Of a DNA stretch of 64,000 nucleotides, positions 38,841 through 47,519 are shown in pieces (positions within the stretch are counted from its first letter, which is position 1; each line of letters starts with the position of its first letter). The translations under genes were made by a program, and so were the position numbers. The stretch lies in NCBI GenBank assembly GCA_046297835.1, contig JBKBHI010000007.1, forward strand, positions 1 through 64,000, in the 5' to 3' direction. This stretch comes from CAMAVH01 sp046297835. GTDB lineage: Bacteria; Pseudomonadota; Alphaproteobacteria; SMXQ01. Below the pieces are notes generated by a model. It was not told the origin of the DNA and did no database searches. It saw only the letters and a list, made by a program, of their open reading frames with translations.

Positions 38841-38867
38841 GGAGGCCTCCTGCAAACGCTGCTTGAC

Positions 38868-38905
38868 TATAATTTAGTTTTTACTAAATTAGTATAAACT
38901 AAATT
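38868..38905. promoter_or_regulatory. BigR operator: three AATTTAGT/ACTAAATT half-sites over the promoter
   Basis: A perfect inverted repeat AATTTAGT-TTTT-ACTAAATT lies at 38871-38890, with a third half-site ACTAAATT at 38898-38905. A TATAAT (-10, plus strand) at 38868-38873 overlaps the first arm, and TATACT on the minus strand lies between the others. The AT-rich palindrome over the -10 fits the known BigR mode of repression in both directions. Confidence 0.8.
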
Positions 38906-38926
38906 AATGGATGCGGTACGGTCGAT

Positions 38927-39238
38927 ATGGCGGCGCGCGCGGCGCAGATGCGGTCTCTTGAGGCGCAGGCGGCGGAGGCGGCGCGCATGCTGCGCCTGCT
39001 CGCCAACGAGAGCCGTCTGCTTGTGCTTTGCCAGCTTGCGGCGCATCGCGAGCTTTCGGTCGGCGACCTGACGCGCGCCGCCGATATCAGCCCTTCGGCC
39101 TTGTCGCAGCATCTCGCGCGGCTCCGCGCTGACGGCCTGGTGGCGACGCGGCGCGAGGCGCAAACCATCCATTACCGCATCGCCGACCCGCGTGTCGGCC
39201 GGCTGCTGAAAAGCTTGAAGGCCATTTACTGTCCCTGA
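38927..39238 (+). CDS. bigR: BigR/SqrR-type ArsR-family persulfide sensor
   Basis: The 103-residue winged-helix repressor has helix-turn-helix 'LSVGDLTRAADISPSALSQHLARLRADGLV' and two cysteines, Cys35 (LLVLCQL) and Cys102 (IYCP), in the positions that form a disulfide or polysulfide bridge in BigR/SqrR and release DNA. It would repress its own operon and divergent blh until reactive sulfur builds up. The rhodanese and TauE genes follow with gaps of 15 and 12 bases. Confidence 0.88.
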   Translation: MAARAAQMRSLEAQAAEAARMLRLLANESRLLVLCQLAAHRELSVGDLTRAADISPSALSQHLARLRADGLVATRREAQTIHYRIADPRVGRLLKSLKAIYCP

Positions 39239-39253
39239 TCAGCGGAGATCGCC

Positions 39254-39775
39254 ATGCCGGAACTCAGAAGCATAACGCCGCAGCGCGCCGCGGAATTGTT
39301 GGGCGGCGGCGCGTTGCTGGTCGATATCCGCGAAGCCGACGAGCATGCGCGCGAACGAATCGCTGCGGCGCGCCATCATCCGGCCAGTCGTTTCGATCCG
39401 GCCGCGTTCGCGGCCGACGGGGGCTGCGTGATCTTCCATTGCCACAGCGGCGCCCGCACCGCGGCGCACGCGGCGCGTCTGGCCCAGGCGCCGGCCCGCG
39501 AGGCCTACATTCTCGAAGGCGGCCTCGACGCTTGGAAACGCGCCGGCTTGCCGGTGGTTCTAGATAAAGGACGGCCGATCGAAATCCAGCGCCAAGTGCA
39601 GATCATCGCCGGGGCGCTAGTCGTCCTTGGGGCCGTTCTCGGCATGACGGTCTCGCCGGCTTTCTTCGCCGTGCCGGCGTTTGTCGGGGCCGGCCTGATC
39701 TTCGCCGGAGCGACCGGCTTTTGCGGCATGGCGAAACTGCTCGCCATCCTGCCTTGGAATAGACAGAGCGCGTGA
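39254..39775 (+). CDS. rhodanese domain fused to DUF2892 membrane domain
   Basis: The 173-residue protein has an N-terminal rhodanese domain (about 1-105) with catalytic Cys in FHCHSGART. A C-terminal DUF2892 part has two hydrophobic segments (IIAGALVVLGAVLGM and FAVPAFVGAGLIFAGATGF). The rhodanese faces the cytoplasm and would move sulfane sulfur between persulfide and sulfite/thiosulfate. It belongs to the BigR operon, between the repressor and the exporter. Confidence 0.85.
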   Translation: MPELRSITPQRAAELLGGGALLVDIREADEHARERIAAARHHPASRFDPAAFAADGGCVIFHCHSGARTAAHAARLAQAPAREAYILEGGLDAWKRAGLPVVLDKGRPIEIQRQVQIIAGALVVLGAVLGMTVSPAFFAVPAFVGAGLIFAGATGFCGMAKLLAILPWNRQSA

Positions 39776-39787
39776 TCGCAGGGCGAG

Positions 39788-40585
39788 ATGAGTGAGCTGA
39801 CCCTGCTGCAAGCGGCATTGGCCGTCATGAGCGGCGGTCTCGTCGGTTTCGCGCTCGGGCTGGTGGGCGGCGGCGGCTCGATCCTCGCCGTGCCCCTGCT
39901 GGTTTACGTCGTCGGCATCCCGTCTCCGCATGTGGCGATCGGCACCAGCGCCGTCGCGGTCGCCGGGGCCGGCGCGCTCAGTTTGCTGCACCATATCCGG
40001 GCGCATAACGTGCGCTGGCCCTGCGCCCTGTCTTTCACGGTCGCGGGCATCGCCGGCGCGGCGATCGGCGCTCATTTCGGCCAGAGGTTCGACGGGCAGA
40101 AGCTGCTCGCGCTGTTCGGCCTGCTGATGATCGTCGTCGGCGCGCTTATGTTGCGCCGGCGTGGCGGCGCGGCCGACGAGGACGTCCGGTTGACGCGGGA
40201 CAAAGCCGCGCGGCTATTGCCGCGCCTGCTGCTGATCGGCCTCATTGTCGGGCTGCTGTCGGGATTCTTCGGCATCGGCGGCGGCTTTCTCGTCGTGCCT
40301 GGACTGATCGGTGCGACGGCCATGCCGGTCTTGAGCGCGATCGGCTCGTCTTTGGTGTCCGTGGCCGCGTTCGGCGCCACGACGGCGACGAGCTACGCCC
40401 TGTCGGGATTGGTCGATTGGCCGGCCGCGAGCGCGTTCGTCGTCGGCGCGGCGGGCGGCGGCTTCGTCGGCAGCGCGGCCGTCAAGCGCCTGTCGCATTC
40501 GCAGAACGGGCCGCGGTTGCTGTTCGCGATCTTCGTCGCCCTGGTCGGCGTTTATGTGGCCCTGCGCGGCATAGGCCTAATTTAA
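39788..40585 (+). CDS. TauE/SafE-family sulfite exporter
   Basis: The 265-residue membrane protein has two repeated halves of about four helices each. Each begins with the family signature: 'GLVGFALGLVGGGGSILAVPLLVY' and 'GLIVGLLSGFFGIGGGFLVVPGLI'. TauE/SafE proteins export organosulfur compounds or sulfite. As the last gene of the BigR operon it probably removes sulfite made by Blh. A hairpin after it separates it from the convergent ubiD gene. Confidence 0.87.
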   Translation: MSELTLLQAALAVMSGGLVGFALGLVGGGGSILAVPLLVYVVGIPSPHVAIGTSAVAVAGAGALSLLHHIRAHNVRWPCALSFTVAGIAGAAIGAHFGQRFDGQKLLALFGLLMIVVGALMLRRRGGAADEDVRLTRDKAARLLPRLLLIGLIVGLLSGFFGIGGGFLVVPGLIGATAMPVLSAIGSSLVSVAAFGATTATSYALSGLVDWPAASAFVVGAAGGGFVGSAAVKRLSHSQNGPRLLFAIFVALVGVYVALRGIGLI

Positions 40586-40595
40586 GGCCAAAAAA

Positions 40596-40623
40596 GAAGC
40601 GGCCCCGCTCGGGGGGCCGCTTC
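40596..40623. terminator. terminator between tauE and ubiD
   Basis: An 11-base stem (GAAGCGGCCCC and complement) is followed on the minus strand by a run of six T, so it serves ubiD best. It can also stop the BigR operon. Confidence 0.85.
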
Positions 40624-40645
40624 CGGTACGCGTATGCGAGAGGTC

Positions 40646-42127
40646 TTAGACGCTCTTGCCCCAGCCTTCCAGCAGGTAGCCGAACTTCTCGCGGGTCTCC
40701 TTGTGCAGCTTCTCCGACGGCATGTTGACCTTCGGGAACTGGTCGCGCCAGTGGAACGGACGGCACGCGTCGATGATGGCGCGGCTGTTCGTGAAGTCGC
40801 CGCGCTCGCGCTGCTCCGGCGTGATGCGCGGATCGAGCGGGGTCGACCAGGCGTTGTGCACGATGTCGATCGAGGTCGCCGGGTCGGAGCGGGTGACCAC
40901 CGCCCACATCAGCTGCTCGAGGTTCGACACGTCGATGTCGTCGTCGACGACGAAGACGTATTTGCCGGCATAGGCGCCGACGTGGCACTGGCAGGCGATG
41001 TGGCCGACCTGGCGGGCGTGGCCCGGGTAGCGCTGCTTGATCGAGACGGCGACGAGCATGCGCGCGGTGCCGACTTCATGCGCCCAGACGTTGGTGACGT
41101 CCGGCACGCCGGCGGCCTGGATCGACTGCTTCAGCAGGGCCGAGCGGGCGACGGCGCGATAGCGGGCCAGCTCATCCGGCGGACGCTGCGGGGGGCACCC
41201 GAGGATGATCGGGTCGTTGCGGTGGTAGATCGCTTCCACGTTCAGCACGGGCTCGGGGCGCATGTCGGAGGCGTAGTAGCCGGTCCATTCGCCGAACGGG
41301 CCTTCGTCCATGAACTCCTTCGGGTCGATCCAGCCTTCGAGGACGATTTCGGCGTCCTTCGGGAACGGCAGGCCGGTGATCTTGCCCTTCACGCACTCGA
41401 TCGGCTTCTTGTAGAGGCCGCCGAGGATGTCGTACTCGCTGATGCCGTACGGGACTTCCTGCGAGGACAGCAGGAACATCATCGGCGAGCCGCCGACGAC
41501 GATGAGCGCCGGCATCTTTTCGCCGCGCTCGGCGTACTTGTCGCGATGGATGCGGCCGTGCTTGCCCGGCGAGATGTAGAAGCCGATCTTGTTCTTGGTC
41601 TGGATCATGCAGCGGTAGGTGCCGCAGTTCACCCAACCCTCGTCCGGGTCCATGGTGACGTTGTAGGAGCCGGTGCCGAGGTAGCGCCCGCCGTCTTCCT
41701 CATGCCACTTCGGCGTCGGGAAGATGTTGAGGTCGACGTCCTTGCCCATGAGGATGTTCTCGAAGATCGGGCCGGTCTCGACGATCTTGTGCGGGATCGG
41801 CTTGTTCTCCGGGTTGCGATAGACCTTCAGGAAGGCCTCGCTCAGCTCCAGGCGGTTCATGCCCTCGGGGAAGCCGAGCGTCATGTTCGCGCGCTTGGCG
41901 CCGAAGAAGTTCGTCAGGACGCGGAAGCCCTTCTTGATGCCCGGCACTTCGTCGAAGATGCCGACCGGAGCCGGATCGGTGTGATGGAGCATCTCCGTCA
42001 CCATGCCGATCTCTTTTTCCCAGCTCAGGCCGTTGATGTATTTCACTTCGCCGAGCTTGTCCGCTTCTTTGATCCAACCGCGCAGGTCTTCGTACGCGAA
42101 TTGGTGCTTCAGATTGTCGTCAGCCAT
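40646..42127 (-). CDS. UbiD-family prenyl-FMN-dependent (de)carboxylase
   Basis: The 493-residue protein has the UbiD layout: an N-terminal 'LRGWIKEADKLGEVKYI', central 'GTGSYNVTMDPDEGWVNCGTYRCMI' and the catalytic DEGPFGEWTGYY with two glutamates five residues apart, followed by 'NDPIILGCPPQRPPDE' and the C-terminal 'VVDDDIDVSNLEQLMWAV'. UbiD enzymes remove or add aromatic or alpha,beta-unsaturated carboxyl groups and need prenyl-FMN made by UbiX, which is not in the window. The neighbours (MarR, oxygenase parts) favour a catabolic aromatic acid decarboxylase over ubiquinone synthesis. GGGAGAG lies five bases before the ATG. It follows the MarR gene by 63 bases. Confidence 0.88.
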   Translation of the reverse strand: MADDNLKHQFAYEDLRGWIKEADKLGEVKYINGLSWEKEIGMVTEMLHHTDPAPVGIFDEVPGIKKGFRVLTNFFGAKRANMTLGFPEGMNRLELSEAFLKVYRNPENKPIPHKIVETGPIFENILMGKDVDLNIFPTPKWHEEDGGRYLGTGSYNVTMDPDEGWVNCGTYRCMIQTKNKIGFYISPGKHGRIHRDKYAERGEKMPALIVVGGSPMMFLLSSQEVPYGISEYDILGGLYKKPIECVKGKITGLPFPKDAEIVLEGWIDPKEFMDEGPFGEWTGYYASDMRPEPVLNVEAIYHRNDPIILGCPPQRPPDELARYRAVARSALLKQSIQAAGVPDVTNVWAHEVGTARMLVAVSIKQRYPGHARQVGHIACQCHVGAYAGKYVFVVDDDIDVSNLEQLMWAVVTRSDPATSIDIVHNAWSTPLDPRITPEQRERGDFTNSRAIIDACRPFHWRDQFPKVNMPSEKLHKETREKFGYLLEGWGKSV

Positions 42128-42190
42128 TGGTCTCTCCCTGATGGGGGCTTTAACGCGGTTAACGGGTTTACTGTCTCGACGCGGCCGGGC

Positions 42191-42724
42191 TCATCGTCCC
42201 GCCGCCGCGCGCTGCGGCGGATCGAGGTCCGTGAGGTCGGCGTCGCGAAGATTCCTGAGCATGCGCAGCAGCGCATCCCGGAATAGCTGAGCGTCGCGCG
42301 CGGGGAAACCCGCGAGCAGCACGCGCTCGTAATCCTTGTAGTAGATGGGCCGGTTCTGCAGCGCGAGCTTGCGGCCCTTGGGCGTGATGCTGACCTGCAC
42401 CGAGCGCGCGTCGGTGGCGTCGCGCTGGCGGCGCACCAGGCCCTTGTCGCCCATGCGGTCGAGCAGGCGCGACAGGGTGGAGATTTCCGCGCCGGTCAGC
42501 CGCGCCAGCTCCTTCACCGAGGCGCTCTCGCGCGGCAGCAGCCGGAACAGTACGCGCACGCCTTCCAGCGTCAGGCCGTAAGCCTTGGCCCGCTTCTTCA
42601 CCGAATCGTCGACCAGGTTCAGGATCTCGTGCATGACGAACGGAATGGTGCGCTCCGATTCGTCGATCGGGGCGTCGTCGTCGCTGCTGGCGGGGCTGCT
42701 GGCGATGCGGGCGGTGTCGGCCAT
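42191..42724 (-). CDS. MarR-family regulator of the aromatic island
   Basis: The 177-residue protein has a 25-residue polar N-terminal tail and then a MarR winged helix: 'VKELARLTGAEISTLSRLLDRMGDKGLVRRQRDATDARSVQVSITPKGRKLA'. MarR proteins in such settings usually repress catabolic genes until an aromatic acid or its CoA ester binds. It lies just upstream of ubiD on the same strand. The region before its start holds a palindromic TTTGCAAA and a TTGCAAACGCAA (see regulatory entry). Confidence 0.85.
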   Translation of the reverse strand: MADTARIASSPASSDDDAPIDESERTIPFVMHEILNLVDDSVKKRAKAYGLTLEGVRVLFRLLPRESASVKELARLTGAEISTLSRLLDRMGDKGLVRRQRDATDARSVQVSITPKGRKLALQNRPIYYKDYERVLLAGFPARDAQLFRDALLRMLRNLRDADLTDLDPPQRAAAGR

Positions 42725-42806
42725 GGGGCGCTTGCAAGGTTGCCTGGGGCCCCGCGCCGCAGATCTGCGCCTGGTTGCGGGGACGAGCGGACTCTGCCCC
42801 CATTTA

Positions 42807-42840
42807 ATTGCAAACGCAACTATTGATTTTGCAAATATTG
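42807..42840. promoter_or_regulatory. TTGCAAA palindromes upstream of the MarR gene
   Basis: The A/T-rich stretch contains TTGC-AAAC-GCAA and, 12 bases on, the 8-base palindrome TTTGCAAA. It lies about 85-115 bases before the MarR start and may be its own operator and promoter. Confidence 0.4.
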
Positions 42841-42916
42841 CGGCACAGCAAAGCGCGAAGGGCCGTTGTGGATAAGGCGGCGAAGCCGTTGACGCGGCTA
42901 CGAAAGCGCCGTCGCC

Positions 42917-43684
42917 TCAGAAGATGGCCTGGCGGATCATGTTGAGGCCGATGAGGATCAACGCGATCAGCAGCACCCGGCGGAACACCTCCTCGTTGAC
43001 GTGCCGGCGGATATATTGCCCGCCCAGCATGCCGAGGATCACGGGGATGGTGGCGAGCAGCGCCGGCACGATGTGCTCGGCGCGGAACGTGCCGTCGATG
43101 ACGTAGAAGACGCCGGTCGGCACCACGCCCAGCAGATAGACCAGGCCGATGGTGCCGATGAACTCCTCTTTCTTCACCTGCAAGGCGACGAGGAACATGA
43201 TGACGGCCGGCCCGATGAACAGCGTCAGGCCGCCGAAGAAGCCGCCGGTCAGTCCGATCAGCACGCTCATCCAGGTCTCGTGGCGCGGCGGCACCGTGAG
43301 CTTGGGATTGAACAGGTTGACGCAGGAGAAGAAGGCGACCGTGGCGCCGACCACGCCGGTCAGCCAGTCGGGGTCGATCTGGACCAGCGTCTTGCTGCCG
43401 AACCAGGCGCCGACGATCACCGCCAGCATCATCGGCCAGAAGCGCTTGAAGGCGTCGACGAAATAGCCGCCGCGGAACGCCTGCCAGATGTTGGTGACGA
43501 GCACGGAGACGTACAGGATGGCGATCGTGTCGCGCAGCGGCACCGCGGTCGACAGCAACGGCAGGGCGAGCATGGGCAGGCCGACGCCGATGGTGCCCTT
43601 GACCAGCCCGCCGGCGAGCAGCGCGCCGAAACAGACGACGAGGGCGAGCGCGCCGATTTCCGCGCCGGAGATGGTCAGGGACAT
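42917..43684 (-). CDS. TauE/SafE-family membrane transporter
   Basis: The 255-residue protein has about eight hydrophobic segments. 'ALLAGGLVKGTIGVGLPMLALPLLS' opens the first half and 'LIGLTGGFFGGLTLFIGPAVIMFLVAL' the second, each a TauE-type repeat start. The conserved GIGGG of the sulfur exporter in the BigR operon is altered, so the substrate may differ; some members move carboxylates. It lies upstream of the MarR-ubiD pair on the same strand with its own 192-base promoter gap, and is divergent from the reductase gene. Confidence 0.8.
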   Translation of the reverse strand: MSLTISGAEIGALALVVCFGALLAGGLVKGTIGVGLPMLALPLLSTAVPLRDTIAILYVSVLVTNIWQAFRGGYFVDAFKRFWPMMLAVIVGAWFGSKTLVQIDPDWLTGVVGATVAFFSCVNLFNPKLTVPPRHETWMSVLIGLTGGFFGGLTLFIGPAVIMFLVALQVKKEEFIGTIGLVYLLGVVPTGVFYVIDGTFRAEHIVPALLATIPVILGMLGGQYIRRHVNEEVFRRVLLIALILIGLNMIRQAIF

Positions 43685-43905
43685 GTGTGGCTCGCTGGGG
43701 GGATTCGCGATGTGGGATGACCGGCCTACTCCCGTCGTGGCCGGGCGGTCAAGTCTCGCGGGCGGGATAACCCTATGCGGACAAGGGAATTGCCGCCGAG
43801 AGGCGCGCCGCCGCGCGGCATTTTCGCTCTGGCGGCGAGATGCGGAGAGGCGTGGCGGGATCGCTTCGGCCATGCTAACCACTCGCAACTTTCGATCACG
43901 AGCGG

Positions 43906-45165
43906 ATGAGGACCAAAGTGGCTGAGCAAGCGGACATCGTCATCGTCGGGGCAGGGCAAGCGGGCGGCCGCGCGGCGCAGGCCGCGCGCCACGCGCCCTT
44001 TGAGGGCCGCATCGTGCTGATCGGCGACGAGGCCCAGCCGCCCTACGAGCGCCCGCCGCTGTCCAAAGACGTGCTGACCGGCGCGACGCCGGTCGAGAAG
44101 ACCTACATCGGCCCGCTCGAGCAATATGCCGAGTTCAAGATCGACCTGTGGACCGGCACGCGCGCCGAGAAGCTCGATCCCGCGGCCCACAAGCTGACGC
44201 TGAGCGGCAAGCATGGCGGGGAGCTGATCTACAAGAAGCTGCTGATCGTCACCGGCGGCCGCGTCCGCAAGCTGCCGGCCAAGGGCGCGGAGCTCGAAGG
44301 CGTGCATTACATCCGCACCATCGACGACAGCCTGGCGTTGAAGCCCAAGCTGGTCGAGGGCGCGAAGGTCGTGGTGATCGGCGGCGGCTTCATCGGCCTG
44401 GAAGCGGCGGCGAGCGCGCGCAAGCTCGGCTGCGAGGTGACGATCCTCGAAATGCAGCCGACCTTGCTCGGCCGCGTCTGCGACAAATGGGTCGGCGATT
44501 GGTATGTCGGGCTGCATCGCAAGCACGGCGCGACCGTCATCACTCAGGCGGTGATCGACGGCATCGAGGGCGACGGCAAGGTCACGGGCGTGCGGCTCGG
44601 CGACGGCACGGTGCTGCCGGCCGACATCGTGGTCGTCGGCATCGGTATCGTTCCCAACGTCGAATTGGCGACCGAGGCGGGCATCAAGGCCGACAACGGC
44701 ATCGTCGTCGATCAGTTTGGCCATACCAGCGCGCCCGACGTCTATGCCGCTGGCGACGTCGCCAACCTGCCGGTGCTGGTGCACGGGATCCAGGCGCGCC
44801 TGGAGACCTGGGCCAACGCGCAGAACGGCGGCATCGCCGTGGCGAACAATATGGTCGCCGAGCTGAAGGGCGACGCGCCCAAGCCGTTCAACGACATTCC
44901 GTGGTTCTGGTCGGACCAGCACGGCGTCAACCTGCAGATCGTCGGTGTGCCGACGGGTTGGGACAAGGTGGTGACGCGCGGCGATCCCGACACCGGCAAG
45001 TTCATGCTGTTCTATCTGCATGGCGGCAAGGTGGTCGCGGCCAACATCTTCAACAACGGCCGCGAAATGCGTTTCGCCAAGCAAATGGTGCAGAGCGGCA
45101 AAATCGTCGCCGAAAGCGATCTCGCCGACGAAGCGCTGAAGCTGATGGATCTCGCCAAGCCGTAA
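43906..45165 (+). CDS. FAD-dependent ferredoxin reductase of a ring-hydroxylating oxygenase
   Basis: The 419-residue protein has two dinucleotide-binding motifs: IVIVGAGQAGGRAAQAAR for FAD near the N-terminus and VVVIGGGFIGLEAAASARKLG for NAD(P)H in the middle. The FAD end motif DVYAAGDVANLPV follows. 'DEAQPPYERPPLSKDVL' is typical of putidaredoxin/rhodocoxin-type reductases that feed Rieske oxygenases or P450s. It would pass electrons to the Rieske ferredoxin 2.4 kb downstream. The ATG and an in-frame GTG four codons later (with AGGA well spaced) are both possible starts. Confidence 0.87.
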   Translation: MRTKVAEQADIVIVGAGQAGGRAAQAARHAPFEGRIVLIGDEAQPPYERPPLSKDVLTGATPVEKTYIGPLEQYAEFKIDLWTGTRAEKLDPAAHKLTLSGKHGGELIYKKLLIVTGGRVRKLPAKGAELEGVHYIRTIDDSLALKPKLVEGAKVVVIGGGFIGLEAAASARKLGCEVTILEMQPTLLGRVCDKWVGDWYVGLHRKHGATVITQAVIDGIEGDGKVTGVRLGDGTVLPADIVVVGIGIVPNVELATEAGIKADNGIVVDQFGHTSAPDVYAAGDVANLPVLVHGIQARLETWANAQNGGIAVANNMVAELKGDAPKPFNDIPWFWSDQHGVNLQIVGVPTGWDKVVTRGDPDTGKFMLFYLHGGKVVAANIFNNGREMRFAKQMVQSGKIVAESDLADEALKLMDLAKP

Positions 45166-45188
45166 TCGCGGCGCGCTTTGCGCCGCGA
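45166..45188 (+). terminator. terminator after the reductase gene
   Basis: A 9-base stem TCGCGGCGC/GCGCCGCGA follows the stop directly, with AAAAT after it instead of a T-run, so it is probably weak. Confidence 0.5.
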
Positions 45189-45311
45189 AAAATCGCGCTG
45201 TCCCGATGCGGTGGACAATCCCGTCGCTTTAAGCCCTATTATCAGCGGCATAACCGGCCGCTATAACCGGCCTTCGTTTTTTTTCAGGGATTGAACAGGG
45301 GAGCACCACAG

Positions 45312-47141
45312 ATGGCGTCTCGCAGCAAGAAATCGGCCGCCGCCAAATTCGCGTCGGTCGACCGGCCGGAGAAGCTCGGCAACAACCGGCGCATGGGCTG
45401 GAATTCCGACGCCATCGCCGAATTCGCCCGCCGCCTCGATCTCAAATACATGGCGCTGGTGCCGGGCGCGAGCTATCGCGGCTTCCACGATTCGGTCGTG
45501 AACTACCTCGGCAACGTCAATCCGCAGATGGTCATCTGCATGCACGAGGAGCATTCGGTCGCCATCGCGCACGGCTACGCGAAAGTCACCGAGAAGCCGA
45601 TGTTCGTCAGCGTCCACAGCAACGTCGGCCTGATGCACGCCAGCATGGCGATCTTCAACGCCTGGTGCGACCGCGTGCCGATGATCATCTTCGGCGCGAC
45701 CGGCCCGGTCGACGCCAACGAGCGCCGCCCATGGATCGACTGGATCCACACGGCGCGCGACCAGGGCGCGCTGATCCGCGACTTCACCAAGTGGGACGAC
45801 CAGCCCGCCTCGGTGCCCGCCACCATCGAAGCCATCGCCCGCGCGCGCCAGATCACCATGACCGCGCCGAACGGCCCGACCTACATCAACCTCGACGCCG
45901 GCCTGCAGGAAGGCAAGCTGACGGGCGGGGTCGAATTCCCCGACATGAAGCGCTACGAGCCGGCGCCGATGCCGGCGCCCGCGCCGGAAAGCATCGAAGC
46001 GGCCGCCGACCTGCTGGCCAAGGCGAAGAAGCCGGTGTTCCTGTGCGGCCGCGTCTCGCGCAGCCAGAGGGACTGGGACGACCGCGTCGAGCTGGCCGAA
46101 GCCATGGGCGCGGTGGTGCTGACCGACATGCACAATTCGGCGGCCTTCCCGACCGAGCATCCGCTGCATGTCATCGAAGGCCGCTTCCGCCCGGCCGACG
46201 CGACGAAGGACGTCATCCGCAACGCCGACGTCATCCTCGCCTACGACTGGCTCGATCTCGCCGGCTTCCTGACCCAGTGCACCGGCGATCCGAACGTGAA
46301 GGCCAAGGTCATCAACTGCTCGGTGGACATGTACATCCATCGCGGCTGGAGCATGGACTACCAGGCCCTGCCGGCCGCCGACATCTTCATGCTGTCGCCG
46401 CCCGACGCCGTGACCAAGCCGCTGCTCAAGGCCATCGACAAGCGCACCAAGGGCGCGCGCCACAAGACGCCGAAGATGAAGGTGAAGCCGTCCAAGCCGC
46501 CGGCGCCGCCGAAGCGCGGCGTGAAGGCCGGCATGAGCCTGCGCGAGCTGGCGACCTCGGTGACGTCGGCGCTCGAAGGCAAGCCGGTGTCCTACGCCCG
46601 CGTCTCGCTCGGCTGGCCGGGCTTCGCCAGCAAGTTCAAGGGCCCGATGGATTACTTCGGCCATGACGGCGGCGGCGGCGTCGGCTCCGGCCCGGGCATC
46701 GCCATCGGCATCGGCTTGGCCTTGATGGATTCGGGCCGCATCCCGGTCGCCATCGTCGGCGACGGCGATTTCATGATGGGCTCGAACGCCCTGTGGACCG
46801 CCGCCCACTTCCAGATTCCGGTGCTGTTCGTCGTCGCCAACAACCGCTCCTACTACAACGACGAGACCCACCAGGAGCGCATGGCGGTGGTGCGCGGCCG
46901 CCCGGTCGAGAACAAGTGGATCGGCCAGCGCCTCGACGATCCGGCGGTCGATCTCGCCATGATCGCCAAAGCCCAGGGCATCGATTCGGAAGGCCCGATC
47001 TGGGAACTCAAAGACCTGCCGGCGGCGCTCGAACGCGGCGTCGCCGCCGTCGAGGCCGGCAAGCCTTATGTGATCGATGTGCGCATCGACCCGGGCTATG
47101 CCGAGCTCAACATGACGACGTCGAGCCGCAAGAAGGGCTAA
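45312..47141 (+). CDS. thiamine-diphosphate-dependent enzyme (acetolactate synthase/benzoylformate decarboxylase fold)
   Basis: The 609-residue protein has all three TPP-family domains. The N-terminal PYR domain carries the catalytic Glu in CMHEEHSVAIAHGYAKV, a middle domain follows, and the C-terminal PP domain has VGDGDFMMGSNALWTAAHF...NN, the TPP/Mg2+ motif. A Lys/Pro-rich linker (KTPKMKVKPSKPPAPPKRG) between the middle and PP domains is unusual. It is not a clear acetolactate synthase, because the genetic context has no small subunit or ilv genes. A decarboxylase or carboligase step of the aromatic island is likely. The ATG is preferred over a TTG seven codons earlier. Confidence 0.8.
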   Translation: MASRSKKSAAAKFASVDRPEKLGNNRRMGWNSDAIAEFARRLDLKYMALVPGASYRGFHDSVVNYLGNVNPQMVICMHEEHSVAIAHGYAKVTEKPMFVSVHSNVGLMHASMAIFNAWCDRVPMIIFGATGPVDANERRPWIDWIHTARDQGALIRDFTKWDDQPASVPATIEAIARARQITMTAPNGPTYINLDAGLQEGKLTGGVEFPDMKRYEPAPMPAPAPESIEAAADLLAKAKKPVFLCGRVSRSQRDWDDRVELAEAMGAVVLTDMHNSAAFPTEHPLHVIEGRFRPADATKDVIRNADVILAYDWLDLAGFLTQCTGDPNVKAKVINCSVDMYIHRGWSMDYQALPAADIFMLSPPDAVTKPLLKAIDKRTKGARHKTPKMKVKPSKPPAPPKRGVKAGMSLRELATSVTSALEGKPVSYARVSLGWPGFASKFKGPMDYFGHDGGGGVGSGPGIAIGIGLALMDSGRIPVAIVGDGDFMMGSNALWTAAHFQIPVLFVVANNRSYYNDETHQERMAVVRGRPVENKWIGQRLDDPAVDLAMIAKAQGIDSEGPIWELKDLPAALERGVAAVEAGKPYVIDVRIDPGYAELNMTTSSRKKG

Positions 47142-47162
47142 AACGCCGCCATCGCGCCGATC

Positions 47163-47199
47163 GGGGCCGGGTCCGCCACAGCGGGCCCGGCCCTTTCGT
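47163..47199 (+). terminator. terminator after the TPP enzyme gene
   Basis: A stem of 12-13 bases (GGGCCGGG..CGC with complement, loop CACA) is followed by TTTCGTTTGTTTT. Confidence 0.8.
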
Positions 47200-47519
47200 T
47201 TGTTTTGGGGCCAGACCGCGGCCGCACCGCGCTTTTTCCCCTGTTTCATTGGCTTTATCGCGTTGCCCGGTCGAAGGCGACCGTCTAGGATGCGCCCCTT
47301 GCAGATCGCCGCCGCCCGTCCGAGGCCGTTCCCGGCCTTGACGGGCTTATGGCTAAATGCAAAGATATCTAATCATTAGATATCAATCAAATGAGGGGCG
47401 GCGAACGCGCCTGCGGCTGGTCTTGCCGCGGCGATTTTGGCGTCGGATGCGGCTTGTCGAAGGCCGGTGATGACGTAAGGCGGCGGCGAGCCCCGTCGAG
47501 AGAAGGCGAGAGAGAGCGA
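47200..47519 (+). promoter_or_regulatory. upstream region of the ferredoxin operon with palindrome GATATCTAAT-C-ATTAGATATC
   Basis: With the terminator before it, this is a gene-free stretch of 378 bases. Its main feature is a perfect palindrome at 47364-47384 with 10-base arms and a central C, about 135 bases before the ferredoxin start. The half-site GATATCTAAT reappears in front of the Rieske oxygenase alpha gene (56924-56933, minus strand). The size and symmetry fit a MarR or similar dimer. No gene is seen in the rest. Confidence 0.7.

Noticed and set aside
40634..42286. A 550-codon plus-strand frame opposite ubiD
   Set aside because: It has no recognisable motif, while UbiD is complete on the minus strand.
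45312..47141. Assignment as acetolactate synthase large subunit
   Set aside because: No small subunit gene or ilvC is adjacent, and a Lys/Pro linker before the PP domain is atypical.
45261..47249. A 662-codon minus-strand frame opposite the TPP enzyme
   Set aside because: Shadow of a strongly coded gene; His/Arg/Asp-rich low-complexity reading with no motif.
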